From assembly GCA_007753675.1 (NCBI GenBank), contig CP036432.1, forward strand, positions 10,015,381 to 10,079,380: a stretch of 64,000 nucleotides of DNA, given 5' to 3'. The notes under the pieces were generated by a model. That model saw nothing but the letters and a program-made list of their open reading frames with translations. It was not told the DNA's origin and made no database searches. The position numbers and the translations under genes are program-made. Of this stretch, positions 47,759 to 57,900 are shown piece by piece (the first letter of the stretch is position 1; each line of letters opens with the position of its first letter). The DNA is from Stieleria magnilauensis. GTDB lineage: Bacteria > Planctomycetota > Planctomycetia > Pirellulales > Pirellulaceae.

Positions 47759-49059
47759 CACGATCCTTCGAAACGTTTTCGCGACGTGATTTGTTTCGCA
47801 TCGCCGCCGCTTCCCTGGGCGGGATCAGCTGTTCACCATGGCTGCCCAAACTGGCCAGGGCGGCTGGAACCAAACGCCCACCGAAGGCCTGCATCTTGTT
47901 GTGGATGGCCGGCGGACCGAGTCAAATGGAGACGTTGGATCCGAAACCCGGGCACCGCAACGGCGGTCCGACGCAAGCGATTTCCACCGCCGTGCCGGGG
48001 ATTGAATTGAGCCAAAACTTGCCCGGATTGGCGACCCAGATGAAGGACGTCGCATTGGTGCGTTCGATGAAGACCCGCGAAGGCGATCACGGCCGGGCGA
48101 CACAATTGATGATGACCGGTTATCGGCCGATGGGCGGCATGACCGACTATCCGGTGTTGGGGTCCTTGATCTCGCATCGACTCAAACCGGCCGATTCGCC
48201 GCTGCCCGGCTTCGTCTCGATCGCACCCTTTCGATTCGGCAACCTGGGATCCGGTTTCTTGGGTCCGGACCATTCTCCGTTGGTCGTCTCGGGTGCCAGC
48301 AACGATCCCAATACCCGAGCCAATTTGACGGTGGAAAACTTGGAGGTTGCCGGCGGCAACCCCGACGCCCTGCTGGAGCGTCAAGGCTTACTGAACATGT
48401 TGCGCCAGGGTGCCCCCTCGTCGTCACCGGCCGCCCTCAAGCACGCTTCGGTCTATGACCAAGCGATGCGGATGGTGGAAACGCGTGGCGAGGGGGCTTT
48501 TGAATTGGATGAAGAACCGACCGAGTTGCGGGACGCATACGGCCGCAATCGGTTCGGCCAGGGTTGCTTGCTGGCACGTCGCTTGGTCGAGCGCGGCGTT
48601 CCGTTCGTCGAAGTCTCGTTGGACGCCGCCGCACAAGGATCCTGGGATTCACATGTCGACAACTTCAGCGCGGTCAGTTCGATGTGCGAGGTCCTCGACC
48701 CGGCCTGGTCGACGCTGCTGAAGGACCTGCGAGACCGCGGCCTGCTCGATTCGACTCTCGTCGTCTGGATGGGTGAATTCGGACGAACGCCGCAGATCAA
48801 TCCCAACCGCGGCCGAGACCATTTCCCCGACGCCTGGAGCGTGGCGTTGGCCGGCGGGTCGATCGCCGGCGGCCAGGTTTACGGCAAAACCTCCGCCGAC
48901 GGGATGGAGGTCAGCGACAATCCGGTCACCGCCAGCGATCTGTACGCCACCCTGTTGGAAGGGCTGGGCATCGATTCCGGCGGCGACAACGCGATGGGCA
49001 ACCGACCGATCCCATTGGTCGACGAAGGTGGAACGCCGATTCGGGAGTTGCTCGGATGA
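47749..49059 (+). CDS. DUF1501 family protein (third copy)
   Basis: 436 residues from ATG 47749, eight bases after GGAG and overlapping the DUF1549 stop; ATG 47755 also overlaps but has a poor spacing. Tat-like N-terminus (FSRRDLFRIAAASLGGI). Blocks: KACILLWMAGGPSQMETLDP, KTREGDHGRATQLMMTGYRP, RFGQGCLLARRLVERGVPFV, GSWDSHVDNFSAV, LVVWMGEFGRTPQINPNRGR and DHFPDAWSVALAGGSIAGGQ. Exported. The stop overlaps the EF-hand gene (ATGA, 49056-49059). Confidence 0.92.
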   Translation: MSMTRSFETFSRRDLFRIAAASLGGISCSPWLPKLARAAGTKRPPKACILLWMAGGPSQMETLDPKPGHRNGGPTQAISTAVPGIELSQNLPGLATQMKDVALVRSMKTREGDHGRATQLMMTGYRPMGGMTDYPVLGSLISHRLKPADSPLPGFVSIAPFRFGNLGSGFLGPDHSPLVVSGASNDPNTRANLTVENLEVAGGNPDALLERQGLLNMLRQGAPSSSPAALKHASVYDQAMRMVETRGEGAFELDEEPTELRDAYGRNRFGQGCLLARRLVERGVPFVEVSLDAAAQGSWDSHVDNFSAVSSMCEVLDPAWSTLLKDLRDRGLLDSTLVVWMGEFGRTPQINPNRGRDHFPDAWSVALAGGSIAGGQVYGKTSADGMEVSDNPVTASDLYATLLEGLGIDSGGDNAMGNRPIPLVDEGGTPIRELLG

Positions 49060-50723
49060 AAGGTTTTTGTTCCAGTCGGCGAGCGGACCCTCGCGTCAAG
49101 CTGATGAACACCGCATGGCTCACGATCGCACTGGCCTCGGTCGCATTGGCCTCGATCGCACTGGCCCCGATCATCCCGGCCGCCGCAAAGGGTGCCGACG
49201 CCGAACGGCCCTCCGGCATGCACGACATGTTGCTGTTGCTGCCCAACGGTCCGCTGCACGTGCGTGTCCAGATCACCAACCAGGGAAAATCATTGGAGCA
49301 AACGCGGCAAGACTACCTCGATCGACTGGTCGCGACACTGGACACGGACATGGACGGCAAAGTCAGTCGCGAGGAAACGAGCAACCATCCGCTGTTCACC
49401 ACCTCGCGACGGTTCGAAGGCAACAAGTTTCTCAGTTCGCTCCGCAGTCGCCGTCCCTTCACCGAGCGCGAGTTGGCCCTGGCGGTCGATCGAGCGGCCG
49501 GCCAATTGGTCACCTACCGTCAAAACAATGCGTTGGCGGAACAGGACTTGAGTGTTTTTAATGTGCTGGATCAAGATCAATCGGGATTGATCGACCGACG
49601 CGAGATGCGTCTGGCCGCGGCCGGAATCGCCGAGCGTGACAGTGACTTTGACCAGTGCATCACCTTCGACGAGTTCCTGTCCGAATCGGTGGACATGATG
49701 AACGGCGTGGTCGTCAATGCGATCGACCAAGAGCCACCCGGATCGGTGCATGCCGAATTGCTTCGCAATGCCGCCGAGCCGATTTTGCCGGCCCGCCTGG
49801 TCCGTCGCTATGATCGTGACCGCGACGCGCACCTGACCGCCGACGAACTCGGCTGGAGCGGTCCGCGAATCGCAGCGCTGGACGCCGACGGCAACCAACG
49901 CTTGAGCATGCAAGAGCTGTCAACGATCACATCGGCAAAGCCCGATCTGAGCTTAAGCGTCGACTTGAGTGACACCGGCGGCCAGGCGATGAAGGTGCTC
50001 GGTCACCTCGACGATGACTCGATCTCGGTTCGAGACGACCTGGTTCGCATCAAACGCGATTCGGTCAGTTTGGGGGTCAGCTATCGCTATCGCGACCCGA
50101 TGGCCGAAGCGATCAGCAACGCGTCGGATGCCTTCAACGCGATCGATGTCGACGCCAACGGTTATTTGGATCGAGACGAAATCGTCGAACACCAGCGTTT
50201 CGAACGCTACCTGTTTGACGCGATGGACAAAGACGGTGACGACCGAGTGTTCGCCGACGAAATGATGAGTTACGTCAAAGAGTACACCGAACCGGCATCG
50301 ACGTCGTGCCAAGTCACGTTGCTGGACACCGGCAACGGTTTCTTTCAATTGCTGGACGTTAACGCCGACGGCAGAATTTCGATTCGCGAGTTGCGTCGCT
50401 GTGAACAGACATTGATGGCGGTCGCGGGCGATCAGCCCCAGATCAATCCATCCCAAATGACCGCCTCGTACCGCATCGAAATCAAACGCGGCGGGGTCAG
50501 TTTGTTCGGCCGCGTCGATCGGCCGTCGGCCGAGACACCGGCCGCACTGTTGGCACCTCCAAGCGGGCCGATCTGGTTCCAGAGAATGGATCGCAACGGG
50601 GACGGCGACCTGACCTGGGACGAATTCTTAGGACCACGTGATGTCTTTCACCAACTGGATCAAGATCAGGATCACCTGATCGATAAAACCGAAGCCTCCA
50701 ACGCAGACAAGCTAGCCGGATGA
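49056..50723 (+). CDS. Secreted protein with about nine EF-hand calcium loops
   Basis: 555 residues. The signal segment is made of repeats (ALASVALASIALAPIIPAAA, about 25-45). Canonical or near-canonical EF-hand loops: DTDMDGKVSREE, DQDQSGLIDRRE, DRDRDAHLTADE, DADGNQRLSMQE, DVDANGYLDRDE, DKDGDDRVFADE, DVNADGRISIRE, DRNGDGDLTWDE and DQDQDHLIDKTE. Between them are beta-rich segments (SLSVDLSDTGGQ, ASYRIEIKRGGVSLF) that may form a separate domain. It is likely to bind several calcium ions outside the membrane. It overlaps both the DUF1501 gene and the MoxR gene by 4 bases. Confidence 0.9.
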   Translation: MKGFCSSRRADPRVKLMNTAWLTIALASVALASIALAPIIPAAAKGADAERPSGMHDMLLLLPNGPLHVRVQITNQGKSLEQTRQDYLDRLVATLDTDMDGKVSREETSNHPLFTTSRRFEGNKFLSSLRSRRPFTERELALAVDRAAGQLVTYRQNNALAEQDLSVFNVLDQDQSGLIDRREMRLAAAGIAERDSDFDQCITFDEFLSESVDMMNGVVVNAIDQEPPGSVHAELLRNAAEPILPARLVRRYDRDRDAHLTADELGWSGPRIAALDADGNQRLSMQELSTITSAKPDLSLSVDLSDTGGQAMKVLGHLDDDSISVRDDLVRIKRDSVSLGVSYRYRDPMAEAISNASDAFNAIDVDANGYLDRDEIVEHQRFERYLFDAMDKDGDDRVFADEMMSYVKEYTEPASTSCQVTLLDTGNGFFQLLDVNADGRISIRELRRCEQTLMAVAGDQPQINPSQMTASYRIEIKRGGVSLFGRVDRPSAETPAALLAPPSGPIWFQRMDRNGDGDLTWDEFLGPRDVFHQLDQDQDHLIDKTEASNADKLAG

Positions 50724-51814
50724 GTCGCACAACCGAAAACCTTTCTTCGCCCCAGTCCACCCAGACGCCGGCGTCCCAGACACAACCCTCCAAGAATGGC
50801 CAACTGCTTGACCAGGTGGACAAGCTGCGTGAATCCCGGAGGCGGCTTCGTGAAGAAGTCGGCAAAGTCATCGTGGGGCAACAGGACGTCGTCGATCTGT
50901 TGCTGCTGGGGTTGCTCTGCCGCGGCCACGTGCTGCTGCACGGGGTGCCGGGACTGGGCAAGACGCTGATGGCACGGACCCTGTCGTCGACCCTGGATCT
51001 GAAATTCAAACGCGTTCAGTTCACGCCCGACTTGATGCCATCGGACATCACCGGCACCGACGTGATTGAAGAACAGGAGGGCGGCGGCGGACACCAATTG
51101 AAATTCGTCCCCGGTCCGATCTTTACGAATTTTCTGTTGGCCGATGAAGTCAACCGGACGCCGCCGAAGACGCAAGCGGCGTTGCTGCAGGCGATGCAGG
51201 AACACGAGGTTTCGGTCGGCAACACCACCTACGAATTGGACCCTCCGTTTTTCGTCGTCGCGACGCAAAACCCGATCGAAATGGAAGGCACTTACCCGCT
51301 GCCGGAGGCCCAAGTCGATCGATTCATGTTCAACATCCGCGTCCGCTATCCGACGATCCAAGAGGAAGCAGACATCATCCGCGGCACGACCGGGACGGAC
51401 ACGTTTGAACCCTCGGCGGTTCTCTCAGCGGCCGACTTGTTGCAATTGCAGGAGATCGTCCGCAGCGTGCCGGTCTCCGACGACGTCATCATGTACGCGG
51501 CCCGATTGGTCGCGGCGACACGACCACGGCTGAGCGATCGCGGCGCGACCATGGTCGGCAGTGAAGTCGAGATGGTGCGAAAGTATGTCACCTACGGCGC
51601 CAGCCCTCGCGCCGGCCAGGCATTGGTGTTGGCCGGCAAAGCACGCGCGGTCCTGGAAGGCCGCTATCACGTCGATTTCGCGGACATCGCGGCGCTGGCC
51701 CATCCGGTGCTGCGACACCGGTTGGTGCTGAACTTCCATGGCCGCGCCGACAACGTCGATTCCGATGATGTGATCGATGCGTTGCTCAAAGCGGTCAAGG
51801 AGGATGTCTCTTGA
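50720..51814 (+). CDS. MoxR-family AAA+ ATPase
   Basis: 364 residues. Walker A GVPGLGKT near residue 77, Walker B LLADEVNRTPPKTQAALLQA near 140, sensor-1 VVATQNPIEMEGTYPLPEAQ near 178 and C-terminal GASPRAGQALVLAGKARAVL. MoxR ATPases act as chaperones for neighbouring vWA-domain proteins. Here the downstream genes are DUF58 and BatA-like, the standard arrangement. A helical N-terminal extension (KNGQLLDQVDKLRESRRRLR) precedes the core. Confidence 0.95.
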   Translation: MSRTTENLSSPQSTQTPASQTQPSKNGQLLDQVDKLRESRRRLREEVGKVIVGQQDVVDLLLLGLLCRGHVLLHGVPGLGKTLMARTLSSTLDLKFKRVQFTPDLMPSDITGTDVIEEQEGGGGHQLKFVPGPIFTNFLLADEVNRTPPKTQAALLQAMQEHEVSVGNTTYELDPPFFVVATQNPIEMEGTYPLPEAQVDRFMFNIRVRYPTIQEEADIIRGTTGTDTFEPSAVLSAADLLQLQEIVRSVPVSDDVIMYAARLVAATRPRLSDRGATMVGSEVEMVRKYVTYGASPRAGQALVLAGKARAVLEGRYHVDFADIAALAHPVLRHRLVLNFHGRADNVDSDDVIDALLKAVKEDVS

Positions 51815-52755
51815 TCGCCAGTCCCCAACCCAAGAAAGCCTCCAAGTCGCAATCGGCCGGTCAACCCAGCCAACCCGATTGGCTCAAACTGGACGAACTG
51901 GCGCGACTCAGTTCGATCGAACTCCGCGCCCGCGGCGTGGTGGAAGGCTTCTTGCAGGGTTTGCACCGCAGCCCGTTCATCGGCTACAGCGTCGAGTTTT
52001 CCTCGCACCGCCGCTATGGCCCCGGCGATGATCTGCGGCACGTCAATTGGAAACTGTTTGCCCGCCAGCGAAAACTCTACGTCAAAGAGTTTGACGCCGA
52101 GACCAACCTGAACCTGTACCTGTTCGTCGACGCCAGCCGATCGATGCAGTGCAAGGTCGAAGGGGCGATGACCAAACATGAGTACGCCGCGACCTTGGCC
52201 GCCGCGTTCGCCGCGTTGGCGCTCAAACAGCGTGACGCGGTCGGGCTGGGGTTGTTCGATGACGGCGTCCGCCACTACATGGATCCCTCGGCGAAACCGG
52301 GACGCTGGGAAGATTGCCTGAGCCTGTTGGCGACCCGTCCCGAATCCAACGTCACCGCATTGTCCAAGTCGCTCGAACAGGCCGCCGCATTGGCCCGCCA
52401 CCGCGGCGTCGTCGTGATCCTCAGCGACCTCGTCGATGACGACGTCGAAGGCATCAAGAAAGGGCTGCAGCAATTGCGCCACCGCGGACACGAGGTCATC
52501 GTGTTTCACTTGCTGGATCCCTTTGAACGCTATTTGGCCGAAAGTGGACGCTTTCGGGTGTTGGACATGGAAGGCCCCGCCGAACTGACGACCAACATGG
52601 AAAGCATTCGCGCAGATTACTTAAAGAAAATCGAACACTGGTGTGATCAGCTGGATGAAGCCTGTTTGCACCAGGGCGTTGACCGTATCGAGTTGACGAC
52701 CGACCAGCCGCCGACCGCGGCGTTGGTCGATTATTTAGTGAAACGATCCACCTGA
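51811..52755 (+). CDS. DUF58 domain protein
   Basis: 314 residues from TTG 51811, overlapping the MoxR stop (TTGA) and preceded by AGGAGG. DUF58 signature YGPGDDLRHVNWKLFARQRK near 70, followed by a vWA-like fold (LYLFVDASRSMQCKVEG, VVVILSDLVDDDVEGI). It belongs to the MoxR/DUF58/BatA set, which is often linked to cell-envelope or metal-cofactor assembly; here no substrate can be named. Confidence 0.93.
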   Translation: MIASPQPKKASKSQSAGQPSQPDWLKLDELARLSSIELRARGVVEGFLQGLHRSPFIGYSVEFSSHRRYGPGDDLRHVNWKLFARQRKLYVKEFDAETNLNLYLFVDASRSMQCKVEGAMTKHEYAATLAAAFAALALKQRDAVGLGLFDDGVRHYMDPSAKPGRWEDCLSLLATRPESNVTALSKSLEQAAALARHRGVVVILSDLVDDDVEGIKKGLQQLRHRGHEVIVFHLLDPFERYLAESGRFRVLDMEGPAELTTNMESIRADYLKKIEHWCDQLDEACLHQGVDRIELTTDQPPTAALVDYLVKRST

Positions 52756-52827
52756 TGTTTTGTCGCTCGTTGGTCCTGCCACGAGCATCCGTAGAACGAC
52801 ACACGAGCGACACACCCCCGTTTATCG

Positions 52828-54945
52828 ATGAACTTCATTCAAACCGGATTCCTGATTGGCGGCCTGGCCGTCGCGATCCCAGTGCTGGTGCATTTGCTCA
52901 GCCGCTGGCAGGTTCGTCGTGTGGAATTGGGGACGATGCGTTTCCTGCAAGAGGTGATGCAGGACGGCGCCCAACGTCGCAAAATCCGTCGCTGGTTGTT
53001 GCTGCTGACACGCATGGCCACGGTCGCCGTGTTGGTGCTGCTGTTCGCACGCCCCTACTTGCCCGAAACCATCCGCCGCGACGGAGATCGTTTGCGCGTG
53101 ATGTTGATCGACCGCTCGGCCAGCATGAGCATGCCGGGCCAAGGCGGACGGTTGATCGACGATGCGGTGGCCAAAGCGAAAGACGTGGCCGCCGAACTGG
53201 GGACCGACGCCACGATCCTCTGGGCTTGGTTTGATTCCAGTGTGGAACCCTTCGACGGCAACCTGGCCCGCGTGTCGGCGCCACGCAGTGTCGTCGGCGA
53301 CACGAACTACCTGGCCGCTCTCCGCTGGGCCCGCGATCGCGTCGCCGCGGATTCCGACGCGATTGCCGATGTCGTGCTCCTGTCGGACCTGCAACAGTCC
53401 GGCCTGGCCTCCGACGCGTTGGAGACCGCGACGCTACAGATGCCCAAGCACCTGCCTGTCCGGGTGATCGATGTGGGCCGACCGGCGGCGAACAACTTGG
53501 CCATCCAAACGGTCACGACCACGTCGAAACGACTCTCACCCGAGCGTGACACGCTGATCAACGCCACGTTGTTCAACTTCGGCACCTTGCCGATGGAAGA
53601 GATTCCGATGACGGCGACGGCGACCAACGGCCGACGCAGCGTGCGACTGAAAAAGTCGATCAATCTGCCCGACGGACAGGCCCAAGAACTGTCGTTCGAC
53701 TTCGGAAAACTGGAACCGGGCACCTGGCAGGTCACGGTGCAATTGGACGTCGAAGACGATTTGGCCGTCGACAATCGACGGATGACGGCATTCGAGATCG
53801 CTCAGCCGGCCCCGGTCTTGGTCGTCGACGGCGGCTCGCGTGACGGGGCACAGTTGGCCGAAAGTTTTTATCTGGCCGCGGCGCTGCGACAGACCAGTCG
53901 CAAGCCGGAACAGAGCGTCGATGCCGAGCAAGCCGACGACGACGGCCGACAAACAACACCCCGGTCGGGATTGTTTGACCCCCAAGTCGTCTTTCTGTAC
54001 GACGACGCCCTGCCCGAAATCCATCCGGGCCGCACCGAGTTGGTCGTCGTGACCGATTGCAGATCGCTGCCGGAGCGTTGGATCCAGCGACTGGAAACCT
54101 ATGTCTCCGCCGGCGGCAAGCTGTTGGTGTTTGCCGGCGACGGCAGCAACGACGGCAGTGGCGGCGCATCGGCAGCATCTCACGCGGCCTGGCAACAGTC
54201 GGGCTTGGCCCCGGGAACGATCCAAACGCCGATGCGCAGCGGTGCGATGCCGTTTCGCATCACCTCGGTCGATTCGGCCAATCCGATGTTGTCTCCGTTT
54301 GCCGACCCGCAATCCGGCGACCTCGGTCGCCTGTCGTTCGATCAAATCCTGCCGGTCCGACCCGACGAACGGACCGCCGTCTTGGCGCGTTTTGAAGAGG
54401 ACCGACCGGCGCTGACGCGACACCGATTGGGACAGGGTGATGTGGTCTGGTTTCTCTCCAGTGCCGATGCCAGTTGGGGCAACTGGACGACCAGCCCGTT
54501 GTACCTGCCGTTGGTTCATCAGATGGCCGGCGATCTGCTGGACCTGACCGGCGAAGGCAAGATCCGTTACCGCTCGGTCGGCGACCGACGCGACCTTTCG
54601 ACCCTGCCAATGGCACAGCGAGCGTCCTCGGATCCTGCCGCACTGCGAACCGTTTCGGCGAGCACCGTCGACACAGAATCGCTCACGTTCGGTCGAATCG
54701 GATTCGAACAATCCGGCGGCGCGTTGTACGTCATCAATTCAACGGCCAAGGAATCCGATCCGACACGCATTCCGGTCGAACAATTCACCGAACACTTTCA
54801 GATCACCCCGGCTGATTCGGGGACCAGCGAAGTGGCCGAAACCGTCCAAGGCGAGCACAAGCACGAATTGTGGCCCTGGTTTGCCGCCGTGGCCGTGGTG
54901 TTGTTGACCGCCGAGTTTTCACTTGCCAATCGGACATCCGCATGA
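52828..54945 (+). CDS. BatA-like membrane protein with vWA domain
   Basis: 705 residues. N-terminal aerotolerance-type region: QTGFLIGGLAVAIPVLVHLL, RRVELGTMRFLQEVMQ, KIRRWLLLLTRMATVAVLVLLFARPYL (in parts). A vWA domain follows with the MIDAS-type sequence LIDRSASMSM near 95. The middle has DUF/GATase-like beta domains (ADPQSGDLGRLSFDQILPV) and the C-terminus ends with a membrane segment (LWPWFAAVAVVLLTAEFSLA). It lies 72 bases after DUF58 with no overlap, the only larger gap in this part of the cluster. Confidence 0.9.
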   Translation: MNFIQTGFLIGGLAVAIPVLVHLLSRWQVRRVELGTMRFLQEVMQDGAQRRKIRRWLLLLTRMATVAVLVLLFARPYLPETIRRDGDRLRVMLIDRSASMSMPGQGGRLIDDAVAKAKDVAAELGTDATILWAWFDSSVEPFDGNLARVSAPRSVVGDTNYLAALRWARDRVAADSDAIADVVLLSDLQQSGLASDALETATLQMPKHLPVRVIDVGRPAANNLAIQTVTTTSKRLSPERDTLINATLFNFGTLPMEEIPMTATATNGRRSVRLKKSINLPDGQAQELSFDFGKLEPGTWQVTVQLDVEDDLAVDNRRMTAFEIAQPAPVLVVDGGSRDGAQLAESFYLAAALRQTSRKPEQSVDAEQADDDGRQTTPRSGLFDPQVVFLYDDALPEIHPGRTELVVVTDCRSLPERWIQRLETYVSAGGKLLVFAGDGSNDGSGGASAASHAAWQQSGLAPGTIQTPMRSGAMPFRITSVDSANPMLSPFADPQSGDLGRLSFDQILPVRPDERTAVLARFEEDRPALTRHRLGQGDVVWFLSSADASWGNWTTSPLYLPLVHQMAGDLLDLTGEGKIRYRSVGDRRDLSTLPMAQRASSDPAALRTVSASTVDTESLTFGRIGFEQSGGALYVINSTAKESDPTRIPVEQFTEHFQITPADSGTSEVAETVQGEHKHELWPWFAAVAVVLLTAEFSLANRTSA

Positions 54946-57900
54946 ACGCTCCCGACGTCGCCTATCAAGTCGCTCGCCAATTCACGGCCCTGCGTCGCAG
55001 GTACCTGACCGTTCGCCTGGCCACCACGGCCAGCGTCGCGGCAGTGTTTTTGCTGGCCGTGTGGGTGTTGCTGGGAATGATTGACTATCGCTGGGAATGG
55101 CCGCACACCTGGCGGACGACCGCGATGATGACCGCGATCGGTATCGCCGCCGCGCTGCTGGTCTGGCAAGCGGTTTGGCTGTTTCGCCTGACCCGACAAC
55201 GATCGTTCGCGGGGATCGTCGAGCGGTCCTTCGAGGATTTCGGCCAGCGGATTCGAACGGTCCTCGACACGGTCGCCGGACGCGTGCAAGGCCCCGACGA
55301 AATGTTGACCGCACTGGGCAATCAAACACTCGGGCGGTGGGAATCCGTCACTCCTGCACGCCTGGTGCCCGTTCGTTCGCTGTGGTTGGCGCTGGTCGCT
55401 ACCGCCGCCACCGCTGCCGTGTTGCTCGGGTTGTTCACTGCCGGCGGCGATTGGCGTCTGGCGCTCCTGCGAGCGATCGGAATCGACCGCCCCTATACCA
55501 CGCTGATGGTCACACCGGGCGACATCAAGCTGCTGGAAGGAACGCCCGTGGACGTTTCCCTGGAACTTGTCGGACGGACCAATCGCGACGTCTTGCTTCG
55601 CTACCGTGAACTCAGGCCAATCAACACCGACGCGATCGAAGATGCCGCGGCAGCCGAGCCCGAGTGGATCGAAAGCGAAGTCCTGGCCGATGCGCCGGAG
55701 ACCGACAATCGGCGAAAGACCTTCCGCACCAACCTGGGCAAAGCGGCTTGGCCGATCGAATATCAATTCGTCTCCAGCGGGCAAACCACCTCCATCCATC
55801 GGATCGATGTCCAGCCGTTGATCGAAACCGAGCGGATCGAAATCACCGTCCAACCGCCCGAGTACACCGGATTGCAATCACGCGTGTTTTCCAAGCCCGA
55901 CCTGACCGTCTTGGAACGCTCCCAGGTCACCGTCACCATCGAACTGAACCATCCACTGCAACAGGCGGTGCTGGAAACGGGGCCGCGGACGTCACAGCTA
56001 TCACCGACACCCTTGGATTCACCCCTGGACCGGACGCGTTGGACGTTTTCATTGCCCGCGGACCATACCATCCGTTGGCGATTCTCTGGCTCGGGTACCG
56101 ACGGGACTCCGATGGAACCGGTCGCCGGCCGGTTGGGCATCCGTCGTGACGCCGCCCCCTCAATCAGCTGGCGGGAACCGAACGACGAGATCAGGGTTCA
56201 CACGTTGGCCGAAGTTCCGCTGGGCGTCCAGGTCTCCGACGACTATGGAATCATCGAATCCGGAATCGCATTCCAACTCGGTGGCGACGATGAATACATC
56301 CTGACCGACTGGACGACGGAATCCGACGCCGAGGCTTCGACGACGTCTCCGGCTGAAAAAACCCGGTTGCTGCTTGCGGAGCTGTTGCCACTGGAATCGT
56401 TCGACCTCTCCGAACGTGACTACATCGCGTACTACGCCTATGCCGTCGACAACCGCCCCTGGGGAAACCATCGCAGCGAATCAGAGGTGCGGTACATCGA
56501 CATCCGGCCGCTGCGACAGTTCTATCAAGAGATCGATCCGCCCGGCGGAAACGACGGCGCCGGCTCACGAGTCTTGGTGCGTTTGGACGAGATCATTCGA
56601 CGCGAACGGTTTGTGATCAATCGAACGCGAAAACTAGTTCGTGGCGGAACCGACATGGCCGCTCAACTGGGAACGATCGATCGCCTGGTCGAAAACCAAA
56701 GTGAACTCGCGGACTTGACGCGTTTCCTGGCAGAGTTCTTCATCTCGCGAGGAAACGACGACGTCGAAGCGCTCAACCAGGCCGAAGCCGCGATGCTGCA
56801 AGCGGCCGATTCGCTGGCCGCCGGCTCGTTGGATCTGGCCCTGGTTCAAGAAGAAGAAGCCCTGCGTTCATTGGCCGAAGCCCGCCGCACGCTGGAAATC
56901 ATTCTGACCAAACGCATGAGCCTGTCCCAACAACAGGCACTGCGTCGACTGGCGCGTCAGTTACAACAGAAACTGCGTCGTGACCCGCCCGAGACCGAAC
57001 GCCAATTGGCCGACTCGCTGATCCAAATCGCATCCCAGCAACGTCGTCTGGCGGTCAACGCCCAGTCGGCCGCGTCGGGACAACGATCTCCCCTTGCAAC
57101 GCAGTCAAACACGTCCATGCCGTCGGCGACATCGACCGGTCAAGGTCAAACCGAGACGAACCAAGGCGAAGGCGAAAACGATCCAGAGGGCGCAGAGGAA
57201 AACGCTGGAGAGAACTCTGAGGAGACCGCTGAGGAAAACGAAATCGACGCCGAGTCCTCCGCAGCCACCTCGGAATCGATCGACCAAGACCAAGACGCGA
57301 TGAACGATGACGACTCGCCCACGCCCCAAGAAACACTCTACGAACAACAAATCGAATTGTTGGAGCGACTCGACGCGATCCGCGAACCGTTGGCGGAACG
57401 ATTGACCCAGTCCGAGTTGATGACCCGCCGGATGGATGACGCCCAGTCCGGGATGGACGATCTGGCCACGCTGGCACGCGAGGGCGAACTCGAATCGATG
57501 GCCGCCAGGGGCCAGAGTGTCAGCGATCTGATCGAAGAACTGGGCCTGCAACTCGAAGCGGTCTCCGCCGCCGAACCGGTGACGCGGGTTTCGTCTCTGC
57601 GGGATTTGACCAGCGGCCTGGCCGGCATGGAACATCAGCTCGGCACCCTCGACCCACTCTCCCCCGGCGGTGGCCGTGATCCCGACTCCGTAAATCCCGA
57701 CGCCGTAAATCCCGATGGTACCGGTCCGCCCGAGCGTGAAACCGAGGCCGAACGACTGGCGCGACGGATGGCAGCCCGCAGCGAAACGCTGGAAGAAGTG
57801 ATCTCGTCGCAAGCGGACATCGGCGACATCGAAATGAGCGAAGTCAACGATCAGCTGCGAAACTTTGCCGAGGAAACTCGTTTTCTGGAACAACTCGAAT

